Of a stretch of DNA of 29,154 bases, positions 12,481-20,789 are shown one piece after another. The position numbers were made by a program, and so were the translations under genes. The notes under the pieces were generated by a model. The model was not told the origin of the DNA. It saw only the letters and a program-made list of their open reading frames with translations, and did no database searches. The stretch's first letter is position 1. Each line of letters starts with the position of its first letter. The stretch spans positions 1 through 29,154 of the IMG/VR virus record IMGVR_UViG_3300042691_024053. The stretch is one strand, 5' to 3'. The stretch is from a virus.

Positions 12481-13019
12481 TCGTCTAATAATAATCCAGC
12501 GTCTGGAGTGGTCGATATCGTTAAGGTTACTCTAGGAACTCTGGTCTCATCCATTACAATATCATGTCCTTCTGATATTCTTACAATAGCAGGAAAATCA
12601 AAAGGCATTCTATCTACTTCGTAATAATCTGTATTAGATGTTAGATAAAAAGGAGCTCCAGTAGGTAACACTAACCGCCGTGCTTTTACATTAGCATAAA
12701 ATGTTGTAAAACTACCTTCAAAATTTAAAATAGGAATATTTACTCTACCTATACTATCTGTATAGTCTTTATGAGGAGCAGAGTCTTTATTCCTATATGT
12801 TACATAGATACTGGCATCGTCTGGAAATAAATCTAATTTTCGAAAAGATTCTGCTATTTCGGGAATACGATCTAAGAATCCAAACTTTTTTAAATTAATA
12901 AAAGGACCTCTAAACTTAGTCTTTTCAAGGAGACTAGTTTCTTTATAAAGAAAATCTAAAGTTTTCGTTCTTATTGTTTCTAAATTTTTTAAATCAATTC
13001 TTTTCCAAAAATATCCCAT
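12477..13019 (-). CDS. small 2OG-Fe(II)-type oxygenase
   Basis: 180 residues. A jelly-roll oxygenase core is visible: SIYVTYRNKD then APHKDYTDSIGRVNIPI with His83-x-Asp85, NFEGSFTTFY, the distal His152 in SEGHDIVMDETRVPRVTLTIS and Arg163 at the 2OG position. The complete HxD...H...R set predicts an active hydroxylase. It is the last gene of a three-gene minus-strand operon of oxygenase-like proteins and overlaps the end of the preceding one by 26 bases. Target unknown; small phage enzymes of this type may hydroxylate peptides, lipids or nucleobases. Confidence 0.7.
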   Translation of the reverse strand: MGYFWKRIDLKNLETIRTKTLDFLYKETSLLEKTKFRGPFINLKKFGFLDRIPEIAESFRKLDLFPDDASIYVTYRNKDSAPHKDYTDSIGRVNIPILNFEGSFTTFYANVKARRLVLPTGAPFYLTSNTDYYEVDRMPFDFPAIVRISEGHDIVMDETRVPRVTLTISTTPDAGLLLDD

Positions 13020-13938
13020 ATTTTCCTATGCTTTTTTCTAATAAATTATCTAACTTTTTATCGTCCCATATAGCGTTTACTACTATTTGATAACTAAGTT
13101 TATTATAGAAATCCATTCCATATATGTGTGTACCATTACTCCAACAAAAACTATTCGTGGTGTCTGGAAGGTCGATATAGTTAGTCTGACCAGTTTCAAT
13201 ATGACTTACATAATATGTAGGTTTATCATTTTCATCATAAAGAGCTATTCTAAATTCAGTAGGACATTGCCATGCCCAAGTTTGTTCTCTGTGAGGAAGT
13301 ACATCATTTTTAGGTTCTAGAATCATTATATTATTAAGAACTCGAATAGGAAAATGATCCATTATTTGAACTATAATATTTGAAAAAAACTTGTCTTTAT
13401 ATAATTTTTTTGTAAATGTTCCCTGAGCAGTTCTTCCTTGCCTGAAACCATTTTCATTAGAATATTGAGGAGTTTTAAGAGTTCCATTTACGTATAAATC
13501 GTGTATGTTAAAGTCAAGAGTAGCATTACAAGTGATATGAAGTCCATAAAATTCTACACGATTCCAACTGCTGTTTTCTCCTAGTGGGTGTTCTTCTGAC
13601 GACCATGGTTCATCTTCACTGGGCAGTAATCTTTTAATTTCTATTTTTTCTCTATTCCATATTTCTTTAAATTTATCAATGTCATCTATTTTAAATTTAG
13701 GAATGTCTAGAGCAGACCAAGACAGATCTTTATATTTTTTTCCTAATGTTTCAAATCTCTCTTTATATTTTTCAGAAATAGGATCAGAAGGATGCCAGGA
13801 AGCACCAGTCCACTGATCACTAGATTGAAAACTTGGTCCTAATTTAGTCTTGCTAGGATTCATAAATTTATGATCATATTGATTAATCTTCGAAACTTCC
13901 CTAGCTTTTAATATCAATTGACTTTTATTTTCTATCAT
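12994..13938 (-). CDS. aspartyl-hydroxylase-like oxygenase paralogue with altered metal site
   Basis: 314 residues. It shares long stretches with the preceding gene product, for example CPTEFR, DEN-x3-PT, NYID, DTNSFCWSNG and GxDF. At the sites where the paralogue has His167-Arg-Asp169 and His224, this protein has His216-Arg-Glu218 and Tyr273 (HIYGMDF), so the standard iron ligands are partly replaced. The His two residues earlier (271) could compensate. It may be an inactive partner or a modified enzyme. ATGA overlap with the upstream gene gives coupled, near-equal translation, as for subunits of one complex. Confidence 0.6.
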   Translation of the reverse strand: MIENKSQLILKAREVSKINQYDHKFMNPSKTKLGPSFQSSDQWTGASWHPSDPISEKYKERFETLGKKYKDLSWSALDIPKFKIDDIDKFKEIWNREKIEIKRLLPSEDEPWSSEEHPLGENSSWNRVEFYGLHITCNATLDFNIHDLYVNGTLKTPQYSNENGFRQGRTAQGTFTKKLYKDKFFSNIIVQIMDHFPIRVLNNIMILEPKNDVLPHREQTWAWQCPTEFRIALYDENDKPTYYVSHIETGQTNYIDLPDTTNSFCWSNGTHIYGMDFYNKLSYQIVVNAIWDDKKLDNLLEKSIGKYGIFLEKN

Positions 13939-14741
13939 AAATCTAATTTGTAATTTAGTACGTTCTTGTACTTGTTGATACTTCTTGAAAAAAGCTCATC
14001 TGCTTTTTTGGTATGCGGAATGCCTGTGATACATAAAATCCACTTTTTACATCCGTTAAAATCTGAACCGTGTATTTGAGATCCATTACTCCAACAAAAA
14101 CTATTAGTGTCATCTGGACAATCTATATAATTCACGTCTCTATGTTCTGTGTCTACTACATAAAGAGTTGGTCCAGGATTCTCATCATGAAGCATCACTC
14201 TAAATTCAGTCGGACAATTAAAGTACATACCTCTATCTCTGTGAGGTTTAATTTCTCGTGTACTTTGCCATATAAAAGTCGATAGCATGGTATGAATTGG
14301 AAAAAATTCTCGAACTTGTTCTAAAATTCTTTTCAATTGTTTATTATTTCCGGTATACAGTTTTCCGATAAACGAGTCTTGACTAATAGGGGATAGCTGT
14401 TTATTCTCATATAAATGTAGTCCTCTAAAAGAAGGAACATGATAACTACTACTTTTCCTCAAAGGATGTTGATCTTTGAGCCATGGTTCAGCAGCGTCTG
14501 GACGCACTCGTAGTACGTCTATGCTTTCTTCTTCCCAAATACTTTTAAATTCATCTATGTCTTCAAATTCAATTTTAGGAATATCCAATGGCAACCATCT
14601 TATGGGTCTGTACTTATCTCCCAACAGTTTCATTTTATCTATATACTCTTCAGATAAACTCCAATCAGTGTAATGATCTTTTTTAGAATTCTGTTCCTTT
14701 ATAACAGTATCTATCACTCTGTCTATTAATATACGATCCAC
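13935..14741 (-). CDS. aspartyl/asparaginyl-hydroxylase-like oxygenase
   Basis: 268 residues from a GTG start with an AGGAAA ribosome site. The C-terminal half carries KPHRDRGMYFNCPTEFRVML with His167-x-Asp169 and SNGSQIHGSDF with His224, the ligand layout of cupin-type 2OG-Fe(II) hydroxylases of the aspartyl beta-hydroxylase group. The N-terminal 150 residues (WLPLDIPKIEFEDIDEFK...) are shared with the paralogue downstream. It opens a three-gene operon running to 12477. The Arg that usually binds 2-oxoglutarate is not clear (KK at 232-233). Substrate unknown. Confidence 0.65.
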   Translation of the reverse strand: MDRILIDRVIDTVIKEQNSKKDHYTDWSLSEEYIDKMKLLGDKYRPIRWLPLDIPKIEFEDIDEFKSIWEEESIDVLRVRPDAAEPWLKDQHPLRKSSSYHVPSFRGLHLYENKQLSPISQDSFIGKLYTGNNKQLKRILEQVREFFPIHTMLSTFIWQSTREIKPHRDRGMYFNCPTEFRVMLHDENPGPTLYVVDTEHRDVNYIDCPDDTNSFCWSNGSQIHGSDFNGCKKWILCITGIPHTKKADELFSRSINKYKNVLNYKLDL

Positions 14742-14758
14742 TTTATTTCCTAAAACAA

Positions 14759-14766
14759 TATTTATT
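14759..14766 (-). promoter_or_regulatory. late-like promoter box AATAAATA
   Basis: AATAAATA on the minus strand, 17 bases before the GTG at 14741, upstream of the ribosome site. It would drive the three-gene oxygenase operon. Confidence 0.5.
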
Positions 14767-14782
14767 GAGTCTATTACCTAGC

Positions 14783-14790
14783 TATAAATA
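14783..14790 (+). promoter_or_regulatory. T4-type late promoter box TATAAATA, leaderless start
   Basis: TATAAATA ends 5 bases before ATG 14796. With the usual late spacing the transcript begins at about the A of the start codon. It lies back to back with the minus-strand box at 14759. Confidence 0.75.
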
Positions 14791-14795
14791 TTTCA

Positions 14796-16256
14796 ATGTC
14801 AACAGAGTTACTATTATTAACCAATGTGTCTAGCCCAATTTGGCAACGATCTATTGGCGCCTATCAGGTGGCTAGTCATGTGAGAAAGTTTGGAATACAA
14901 AGTCAAGTTATTGATTTTATTGATTTGTTTAAAATTGATGAACTAGAAGAAATTATAACATCTTTAATCAGTAACGAAACACTATCTATTGGAATAAGCA
15001 CTACTTTCTTTAGTAATCGAGAAACTAAAGGAAAATTTATCAGCAGTAAAAGAAATTCAAATTTAATAATTTCCGAAAATTTAAGACAATTATTGTTAAA
15101 AATTAAAAAGAAATTTCCTAAGATAAAAATTATGGGCGGGGGAGCAAACAGTTATCTATTAGAAAATGATGATTTATTCGATGTTGTGTTCCATGGTTAC
15201 AGCGAACAAAGTGTAGTAGAATGGTTATTAGAGTTAAAAGACAAAGTTCCAAAAAGAATTTATCTACAGAAAAATAAACAAATCATAATCGATGGAAAAC
15301 TTGGAAAATTTGATATTAACAAATTGGATCATCGTTGGGATAAAAAAGACTTTGTACTCGAAGGCGAAACTCTGCCAATAGAAATAAGTCGAGGATGTAT
15401 ATTTAAATGTAATTTTTGTTCATATCCCCTTAATGGAAAAAAGAAATTCGATTATCTTAGAGATCCTGAACTGATCAAAGATGAACTAATCTATAACTAC
15501 GAAAATTTCGGAACTACTAATTATTTTTTTACAGATGATACGTTTAATGATTCTACACTAAAATTAGAGCTATTACATAAAGCAATTACTAGTCTTCCTT
15601 TTAAAATTAAATTTGTTACCTATTTAAGACTAGATTTATTAAATGCTCACAAGGAGCAGATACCTCTGCTGAAAGAAATGGGGCTAGGATCTTCGTTCTT
15701 CGGAATAGAAACTTTAAATCACGAAAGCGGAAAATGTATTGGTAAAGGCATGAATCCTGAAACTGCCAAATCTTTTTTACTGGATTTATATTATAATCAT
15801 TGGAACGAAGAAATACCATTTACTTGTAGTTTTATAATTGGACTACCAGGAGAAAATTTAGAATCAATAAATCAAACTTATTCGTGGTTAACTAATACGC
15901 CGTTTAATGGACTATGGTATCCTTTATATATTAAAACAAACGGACACTATAAAAGTGATTTTGATTTAAACTATTCGAACTATGGTTATAAATTAGATTC
16001 AAATAACGAATGGTACACAGACATTATGAATTATAAAGACGCTCTTTCTTTAGCTGAAGAATTTAATAGTGTTGGATTATATAATGAGAATACACCAAGT
16101 AGTTGGTTTTTATTTGGATTGTTAAGTTATGGATTTAACATCGACGAAATAAAGAATGTTAAAACAAAAGATTTTCATTGGCCTAGTATCTTATTAAAAA
16201 GATATAAGTTATTCAGACAGTATAAAGATCTTGTAATTAAAGAGATTCAAAGATAG
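14796..16256 (+). CDS. radical SAM enzyme with N-terminal Rossmann (B12-binding-like) domain
   Basis: 486 residues. Residues 1-150 form a Rossmann-like domain resembling cobalamin-binding domains (SPIWQRSIGAYQVASHVRK, KIKIMGGGAN), but the DxHxxG cobalamin motif is not seen, so B12 may not be bound. The radical SAM cluster motif C201-x3-C205-x2-C208 (SRGCIFKCNFCSYP) is intact, followed by YFFTDDTFN and GIETLNHES segments typical of the barrel and a family-like FIIGLPGE. It would generate a 5'-deoxyadenosyl radical for methylation, cyclisation or C-H chemistry on an unknown substrate. Within this island it is a good tailoring enzyme candidate. It overlaps the convergent synthase gene by 20 bases. 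Confidence 0.88.
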   Translation: MSTELLLLTNVSSPIWQRSIGAYQVASHVRKFGIQSQVIDFIDLFKIDELEEIITSLISNETLSIGISTTFFSNRETKGKFISSKRNSNLIISENLRQLLLKIKKKFPKIKIMGGGANSYLLENDDLFDVVFHGYSEQSVVEWLLELKDKVPKRIYLQKNKQIIIDGKLGKFDINKLDHRWDKKDFVLEGETLPIEISRGCIFKCNFCSYPLNGKKKFDYLRDPELIKDELIYNYENFGTTNYFFTDDTFNDSTLKLELLHKAITSLPFKIKFVTYLRLDLLNAHKEQIPLLKEMGLGSSFFGIETLNHESGKCIGKGMNPETAKSFLLDLYYNHWNEEIPFTCSFIIGLPGENLESINQTYSWLTNTPFNGLWYPLYIKTNGHYKSDFDLNYSNYGYKLDSNNEWYTDIMNYKDALSLAEEFNSVGLYNENTPSSWFLFGLLSYGFNIDEIKNVKTKDFHWPSILLKRYKLFRQYKDLVIKEIQR

Positions 16257-17415
16257 AAATATTAGTTCTGCCGCCGAAACCAAAACTAGCTTTCATAAAA
16301 ATTTTACTGTTTAGATTAGTTTGTCTTGTAATAATTCTAGGATCATCTGATAAAGGTTCTGTCAAATTATAATTACCTTGAACAAATCCATTTTTAACAG
16401 CTTCTAATCCATAAGCACTTTCGATTAAACCACAGGCACTCATAGTATGGCCTATGTATCCTTTGAATGCCACAATGGGTATATCTACATCAGTAAATGC
16501 TTTTTGGAAAACATCTATTTCTATATCGTCACCAATTAGTGTACTAGTAGCATGAGCATTAAAAAATGAAATATCATTCCTAGTAAGTTGCGATTGAGCT
16601 AATGCTTGATTAATAATTTTAAGTTGATTCTCACAAGTCTTATCATGAGCTGTTATGCTGGTTACTTTAGCACCGCTAGAGATGGCTCTTATTCTAGCCT
16701 TAGGTGTTAAATTATTTTTAATTAGTGTCTCTTCGTCACAAATAAACCAAATTGTTCCGCCTTCTCCCTGTAAAAAGCCATCTCTCTTTTTATCAAAAGG
16801 AGCACATGACCCACCGTTTAAAGTAGAGATAGCACTTGTACATTGCCAATGGTATTGCATCTTGGCCTCAATAGGCATATCGGCATTGCCAACAATAGCA
16901 GCAGACGTCTGACCTGTTTGGATTAACATTACAGCAAAATGAAGGTTGAACATACTACTAGTACAAGCACCGTTAAGACTAGTATTAATTCCTTCTAATT
17001 TTAATTTTCCAGCTACTAATGAACTTAATAGATCGTGATTACCTTGAAAGAGTCTGGTAGGACTGTATCTTGTTACACCTGAGTTGTAAGCAGCAACGAA
17101 TTCATCTCTAACTTTAGATGCTGAAGTAAATGATCCAAAAATCACTGCCGAGTCTTTTGGAATGATTTCACCTATTGGGTATTTGTCAATTAAATCGTTA
17201 CATAAATCTACTGTAAGTTTGTAAGTGGTGTAATCCTTTTCTACATAAGACATATGAAACCCTTTTTTACAAAGAACATTAGGCGCTTCATCTATATTGT
17301 ATCTGAGAGGCTCGGTAGCTCCCGGTGTATTCGGCATCGTTAAAAAATTGTCTTGAACATTTACTCCAATACAATCCTTGACTAGATAATCTACAACATA
17401 TACCGGTTTCATCAT
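16237..17415 (-). CDS. beta-ketoacyl-ACP synthase (KAS I/II, FabF-like)
   Basis: 392 residues with the thiolase-fold active site intact: Cys151 in NGACTSS, His288 in FNAHATST, Lys318 and His323 in FKGYIGHTMSACG, and the C-terminal SFGFGGRT loop. This is the decarboxylating Cys-His-His set that joins an acyl chain to malonyl-ACP. Length is near the 410 of FabF; the N-terminus departs from the usual opening. Only one KAS subunit is present and no chain-length factor. The start is ATGA-coupled to the ACP gene, so this synthase probably works with that ACP. Third gene of fabZ-ACP-KAS. Confidence 0.92.
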   Translation of the reverse strand: MMKPVYVVDYLVKDCIGVNVQDNFLTMPNTPGATEPLRYNIDEAPNVLCKKGFHMSYVEKDYTTYKLTVDLCNDLIDKYPIGEIIPKDSAVIFGSFTSASKVRDEFVAAYNSGVTRYSPTRLFQGNHDLLSSLVAGKLKLEGINTSLNGACTSSMFNLHFAVMLIQTGQTSAAIVGNADMPIEAKMQYHWQCTSAISTLNGGSCAPFDKKRDGFLQGEGGTIWFICDEETLIKNNLTPKARIRAISSGAKVTSITAHDKTCENQLKIINQALAQSQLTRNDISFFNAHATSTLIGDDIEIDVFQKAFTDVDIPIVAFKGYIGHTMSACGLIESAYGLEAVKNGFVQGNYNLTEPLSDDPRIITRQTNLNSKIFMKASFGFGGRTNISIFESL

Positions 17416-17768
17416 TTTTGTTTAATTCTTGTAGGATCTTGACTGTCAGTAATATAGCCTATTAAATCCTTCCAAACAAGAAGTTTAGCGACTTCATGAT
17501 CATCTATAGTAGAACCGAATTCTTCTTCGACTTGTATAACAAGTTCCAAAATGTCAATGCTATCAATTTCTAAATTTTTCTTCTTGAGTTCAGCAAGCTC
17601 TTCGGGTAATCCTTCGATTTCTTTATTATCTAATAAACGTAGATCCTTAATATTCATATCAGCTGGTAGTGGATATGTTAACTCTAATTTTAAATATTCA
17701 TTTATCATTTCGATAAATCGTTTTTCAATTTGTTCTTTAGTTAAAGGTGTCCAATTTTCGGCACTCAT
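17412..17768 (-). CDS. acyl carrier protein, extended form (118 aa)
   Basis: The carrier motif is LEIDSIDILELVIQVEEEFG with phosphopantetheine Ser70. The spacing up to this motif is long: usual ACPs have Ser near residue 36, while here about 30 extra residues (charged, DNKEIEGLPEELAELKKK) separate helix 1 from the motif. It has a strong AAGGAG ribosome site. It sits between fabZ and the synthase and should hold the growing acyl chain in the cytoplasm. The insertion may mark partner specificity, for example exclusive use by phage enzymes. Confidence 0.9.
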   Translation of the reverse strand: MSAENWTPLTKEQIEKRFIEMINEYLKLELTYPLPADMNIKDLRLLDNKEIEGLPEELAELKKKNLEIDSIDILELVIQVEEEFGSTIDDHEVAKLLVWKDLIGYITDSQDPTRIKQK

Positions 17769-17794
17769 TCAATTCTCCTTTGCGTTATTTACAG

Positions 17795-18250
17795 TTAAAC
17801 TCCTGCTATTGCTTTTAATTTGGCTTCAGCAACAATAATTTTGTCCACTTCAATTCGAGTATCGAACTCAAATAAATTTCTAGCATTTCTAATCAGTGTA
17901 GTATAGATATACAATTGATCGCCAGGGTAGACAACTTTCTTAAATTTTACTTGATCCGCTCCTGAAAATAAAATACCATGACCTTTAAAATATTTCATAA
18001 TAGTTTCGGCATTATTCTCTACATACTTAAATGCTAAGATTGTACTAGCTTGAGCCATGGACTCGATCATCATAACTCCTGGCATGATATGATTTCCTGG
18101 AAAATGTCCTTGTATGTAGGGCTCATTTATAGAAACATTTTTAATAGCAGTTAAACTGTGAGTATCGTAATCTAATACCCTGTCTATCATAATAAATGGA
18201 TACCGATGGGGTATCATAGACAAGATTTCTTGTATGTTAATAGAATTCAT
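17795..18250 (-). CDS. fabZ: (3R)-hydroxyacyl-ACP dehydratase
   Basis: 151 residues, the usual FabZ length. Landmarks: IPHRYPFIMIDRV (13-25), QGHFPGNHIMPGVMMIESMAQA with catalytic His49 and Glu63. It removes water from 3-hydroxyacyl-ACP to give trans-2-enoyl-ACP in type II fatty-acid synthesis. No Shine-Dalgarno is seen before the ATG; instead a full sigma70 promoter places the transcript start on the A of the ATG. Next to ACP and KAS genes in the same direction, it forms the elongation core of the island. Confidence 0.95.
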   Translation of the reverse strand: MNSINIQEILSMIPHRYPFIMIDRVLDYDTHSLTAIKNVSINEPYIQGHFPGNHIMPGVMMIESMAQASTILAFKYVENNAETIMKYFKGHGILFSGADQVKFKKVVYPGDQLYIYTTLIRNARNLFEFDTRIEVDKIIVAEAKLKAIAGV

Positions 18251-18256
18251 TACAAA

Positions 18257-18285
18257 ATTATAAATTAGAAAACTTCTGAAGTCAA
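18257..18285 (-). promoter_or_regulatory. sigma70-type promoter for fabZ-ACP-KAS, leaderless
   Basis: Minus strand: TTGACT (18285-18280), 17 bases, TATAAT (18262-18257), then 6 bases to ATG 18250, the same -10-to-ATG spacing as at 5515/5522. It lies within the 3' end of the upstream gene. Confidence 0.8.
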
Positions 18286-19167
18286 TGCGTTTGATGAGTT
18301 ACCAGAACTAAGTTTAGCCACTACATCATGATATTGATGATCGCTAGTTCCTTTCCACTTATCTTTCCAACTTATCACTGTCTGAATATCAGGATGATTA
18401 AAGATAGGACTTCTTTCTGCTATTTCATATCCGCATTGTTTTACACGTTGTTCTAAATTATAATTAGAAAATCTGTTAAACACATATACCTTGGTACTAT
18501 TAGTTCCTAACTTTCCCGGAAAACCATGATTAGCTAATTTTTCCATGGTAGGATCAATTAAAAAACTCAACATAGATTCAGGAGTATAACTGAGTAAAAA
18601 AGGTGTACCTAGTATATTATGTTCCTTCCAAAAATTAAATTGACTATGTATAATTTCCTCTTCATCTAAGTACCATAAATTGTTTTTTTGATTTAATTTC
18701 ATATGAGGAGGATCGTTACCTGTTAGCACTGTTCCATCTAACTGTTTAGCTAACCACATATTAGCAGGTATTTGCCAAGCAGCGCATTTCATCGAATTCG
18801 CTATTTCTAATAGTTGTCCGGATTTGACGAACCAATCATAATCAAGATCTACTACTGTGGGTTTAATATTCTTTGCCTCGCAGAATCTAAAAGCATACTT
18901 TGTTTCATGATAGTTATATTGAGTACTCATTATAATAACTTCTACAGGAATACCTAGATCTAATAAAGTGGCTAAAACAAACTCACTGTCTAATCCTCCA
19001 CTGTAACATAATTGTAAAGGAGAAGTTCTTTGTTCGTAAATTAGCCCACAAATAATCTTTACTTCCTCCCAATAACTTAGTACTGGTCTAGATGGTGGGT
19101 CTATTTCCACACACCAAGTAGACCCATTACCTTTACTACGCATATAATTGTTATATAGCAAATCCAT
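18265..19167 (-). CDS. PP-loop ATPase, asparagine-synthetase/amidotransferase-like
   Basis: 300 residues. A PP-loop YSGGLDSEF at 55-63 sits after an N-terminal 50-residue segment, followed by alternating strands and helices (VEVIIMSTQYNYHETKYAFRF, VVDLDYDW, LTGNDPPHMK), as in the synthetase domain of asparagine synthetase B and related amidating enzymes. There is no glutaminase domain, so ammonia or an amine would come from elsewhere. It adenylates a carboxylate in ATP-dependent amide or C-N bond formation. It overlaps the Rieske gene by 17 bases and precedes fabZ, so it may act on the acyl product or its headgroup. An alternative start is ATG 19143. Confidence 0.75.
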   Translation of the reverse strand: MDLLYNNYMRSKGNGSTWCVEIDPPSRPVLSYWEEVKIICGLIYEQRTSPLQLCYSGGLDSEFVLATLLDLGIPVEVIIMSTQYNYHETKYAFRFCEAKNIKPTVVDLDYDWFVKSGQLLEIANSMKCAAWQIPANMWLAKQLDGTVLTGNDPPHMKLNQKNNLWYLDEEEIIHSQFNFWKEHNILGTPFLLSYTPESMLSFLIDPTMEKLANHGFPGKLGTNSTKVYVFNRFSNYNLEQRVKQCGYEIAERSPIFNHPDIQTVISWKDKWKGTSDHQYHDVVAKLSSGNSSNALTSEVF

Positions 19168-19972
19168 TTTTATGTAACCATTTTCTATAATGTATTTTAG
19201 ATTCTTCTAGATTTGCAGTAGGGAATCTTACCATTTGTTCTGCTTGTGCCTTGTCTTGTGAAAAAGCATTTTCCCACATTTGAGAATTAACTCTGTAATT
19301 TTCATCAGAATCAGTTATGTCTTTATACTTCCAAACGGCCATTTGTGTATCTGTAAAACTGCGTGTAACAAACAAGGCATGGTCCTGCCATTCTATCATA
19401 GTGTATGGATAGATAGCGATCCAGCGAGCAATAACGTTCCCTTGTTCATCACTTACAGTCTGCATACTGCCCCAGTCAGCATAATCCCAATTTACATTTG
19501 CTTTACCTTCGATTCCTAACAAGTCATAAACTCCATTGTGTACTACAGGTATGTGATCAACATCTAGGAATATATCCATACTAAGTTTTGGATCAGCATT
19601 GACAAAATCTATTCTAAACTCGTCAAGACGAAGATTTTCAAAACTTAATTCTTTTAACATAGATAAATCGAGTTGATCTTGAAAAATTAAACCATTGTAT
19701 TCATAAACAGATTTGGTGTGTAATTTTTGCTTGTTGCACATAGTACTGGCGCCAGAATCTTTGGGCAAGCCATCCATGTGCCATGACCATCCATGGTATT
19801 GACATCTTAATTCTGTTTGAGTTCCTGATATAATTCTACTATTTTGATGCGGGCAAATGTTGCTACCTAAACGGTAGTTTCCGTTTTCATTTATGAGAAT
19901 TTTTTTATTTTCGAGAACTTCGATAGATTTAGCCTGACCAGGTTGTAAGTCTGTTTTGTGTCCTAAAAACAT
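19151..19972 (-). CDS. Rieske non-heme iron oxygenase
   Basis: 273 residues. The Rieske [2Fe-2S] site is C40-P-H42 and C57-Q-Y-H60 (NICPHQNS ... RCQYHGWSW). The mononuclear iron site is suggested by DVDHIPVVHNG with His140 and His145. These are the parts of ring-hydroxylating and related oxygenases that use O2 and electrons from a reductase; no ferredoxin or reductase gene is in the window. It is shorter than most alpha subunits (350-450), with a reduced C-terminal domain. Strong GGAGGA ribosome site. First gene of the minus-strand operon that continues to the synthase, transcribed divergently from the desaturase at 20031. Confidence 0.9.
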   Translation of the reverse strand: MFLGHKTDLQPGQAKSIEVLENKKILINENGNYRLGSNICPHQNSRIISGTQTELRCQYHGWSWHMDGLPKDSGASTMCNKQKLHTKSVYEYNGLIFQDQLDLSMLKELSFENLRLDEFRIDFVNADPKLSMDIFLDVDHIPVVHNGVYDLLGIEGKANVNWDYADWGSMQTVSDEQGNVIARWIAIYPYTMIEWQDHALFVTRSFTDTQMAVWKYKDITDSDENYRVNSQMWENAFSQDKAQAEQMVRFPTANLEESKIHYRKWLHKNGFAI

Positions 19973-20030
19973 AAGATTCCTCCGGAAGTATTTACCTTAG
20001 CCTTGAATCTTGAGATAATTACATATAGAT

Positions 20031-20789
20031 ATGAAATTTAATTTACATTACAAAATATTCTATTTGATAGTGATAAGCAGTATTCCTTTAAGTATATGGA
20101 TAACTGTGTCCGAATCATTGTGGCTATGGCTATTATTCACATTATTATGGTCTAAAATTGTTCATTTTTTATTTTTACAAATTGGATTACATAGATACTT
20201 TTCACATAACAGTTTTACTACAGGAAGAAAAAGACACGTATTCTTAGCCTTAGGTACGATCCTAACAGGACAAGGAAGCCCGATCACATGGAGTATTAAT
20301 CATCTTTATCATCACAAACACAGCGATACTGACGAAGACATACATAGTCCTCAACATGGCTGGTTACACACTGTCCTTCTGTGGCCTTTAAAAGAAAAAA
20401 ATATCGGAATTAGTCCTAAACATTTGGTTAGAGATAAACTCATTCTCTGGATACATAAGAATTATTTTTTAATTTGGATCATGCTATCTACCCTAGCTTA
20501 TGTAATTGATTGGAAACTATTAGTATACGGATTACTGGCACCAGCAGGATGGAGTTTGCTACAAAGTAATGTGATAGGAAATTTATTTAATCATTTAAAA
20601 ATTCCAGGATCTTATCAAAACTTTGACACTAAAGATCAAAGTTGGAATAATAAGTGGGTACAATTTTTTCAAGTAGGTGAAGGATTACATAATAATCATC
20701 ATTATAACATGAAAATCTATAACCAGGCCATGATGAATGGCGAATACGATCCAGCAGCAGTAATTATAGAAAGGTACTTTATAAAATGA
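20031..20789 (+). CDS. membrane fatty-acid desaturase, third copy
   Basis: 252 residues. His boxes H54-RYFS-H59 (IGLHRYFSHNSF), HLYHHKHSD (about 90-98) followed by DIHSP, and GLHNNHHYN near the end. Hydrophobic spans at about 8-25, 29-50 and 140-175. It opens the plus-strand operon desaturase-AcpS-GNAT-like-desaturase, and only 58 bases separate it from the divergent Rieske gene. No ribosome site is seen before the ATG; a weak -10 (TATAGAT) overlaps the start. The stop overlaps the AcpS start (ATGA), which hints that the substrate is an acyl-ACP. Confidence 0.93.
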   Translation: MKFNLHYKIFYLIVISSIPLSIWITVSESLWLWLLFTLLWSKIVHFLFLQIGLHRYFSHNSFTTGRKRHVFLALGTILTGQGSPITWSINHLYHHKHSDTDEDIHSPQHGWLHTVLLWPLKEKNIGISPKHLVRDKLILWIHKNYFLIWIMLSTLAYVIDWKLLVYGLLAPAGWSLLQSNVIGNLFNHLKIPGSYQNFDTKDQSWNNKWVQFFQVGEGLHNNHHYNMKIYNQAMMNGEYDPAAVIIERYFIK

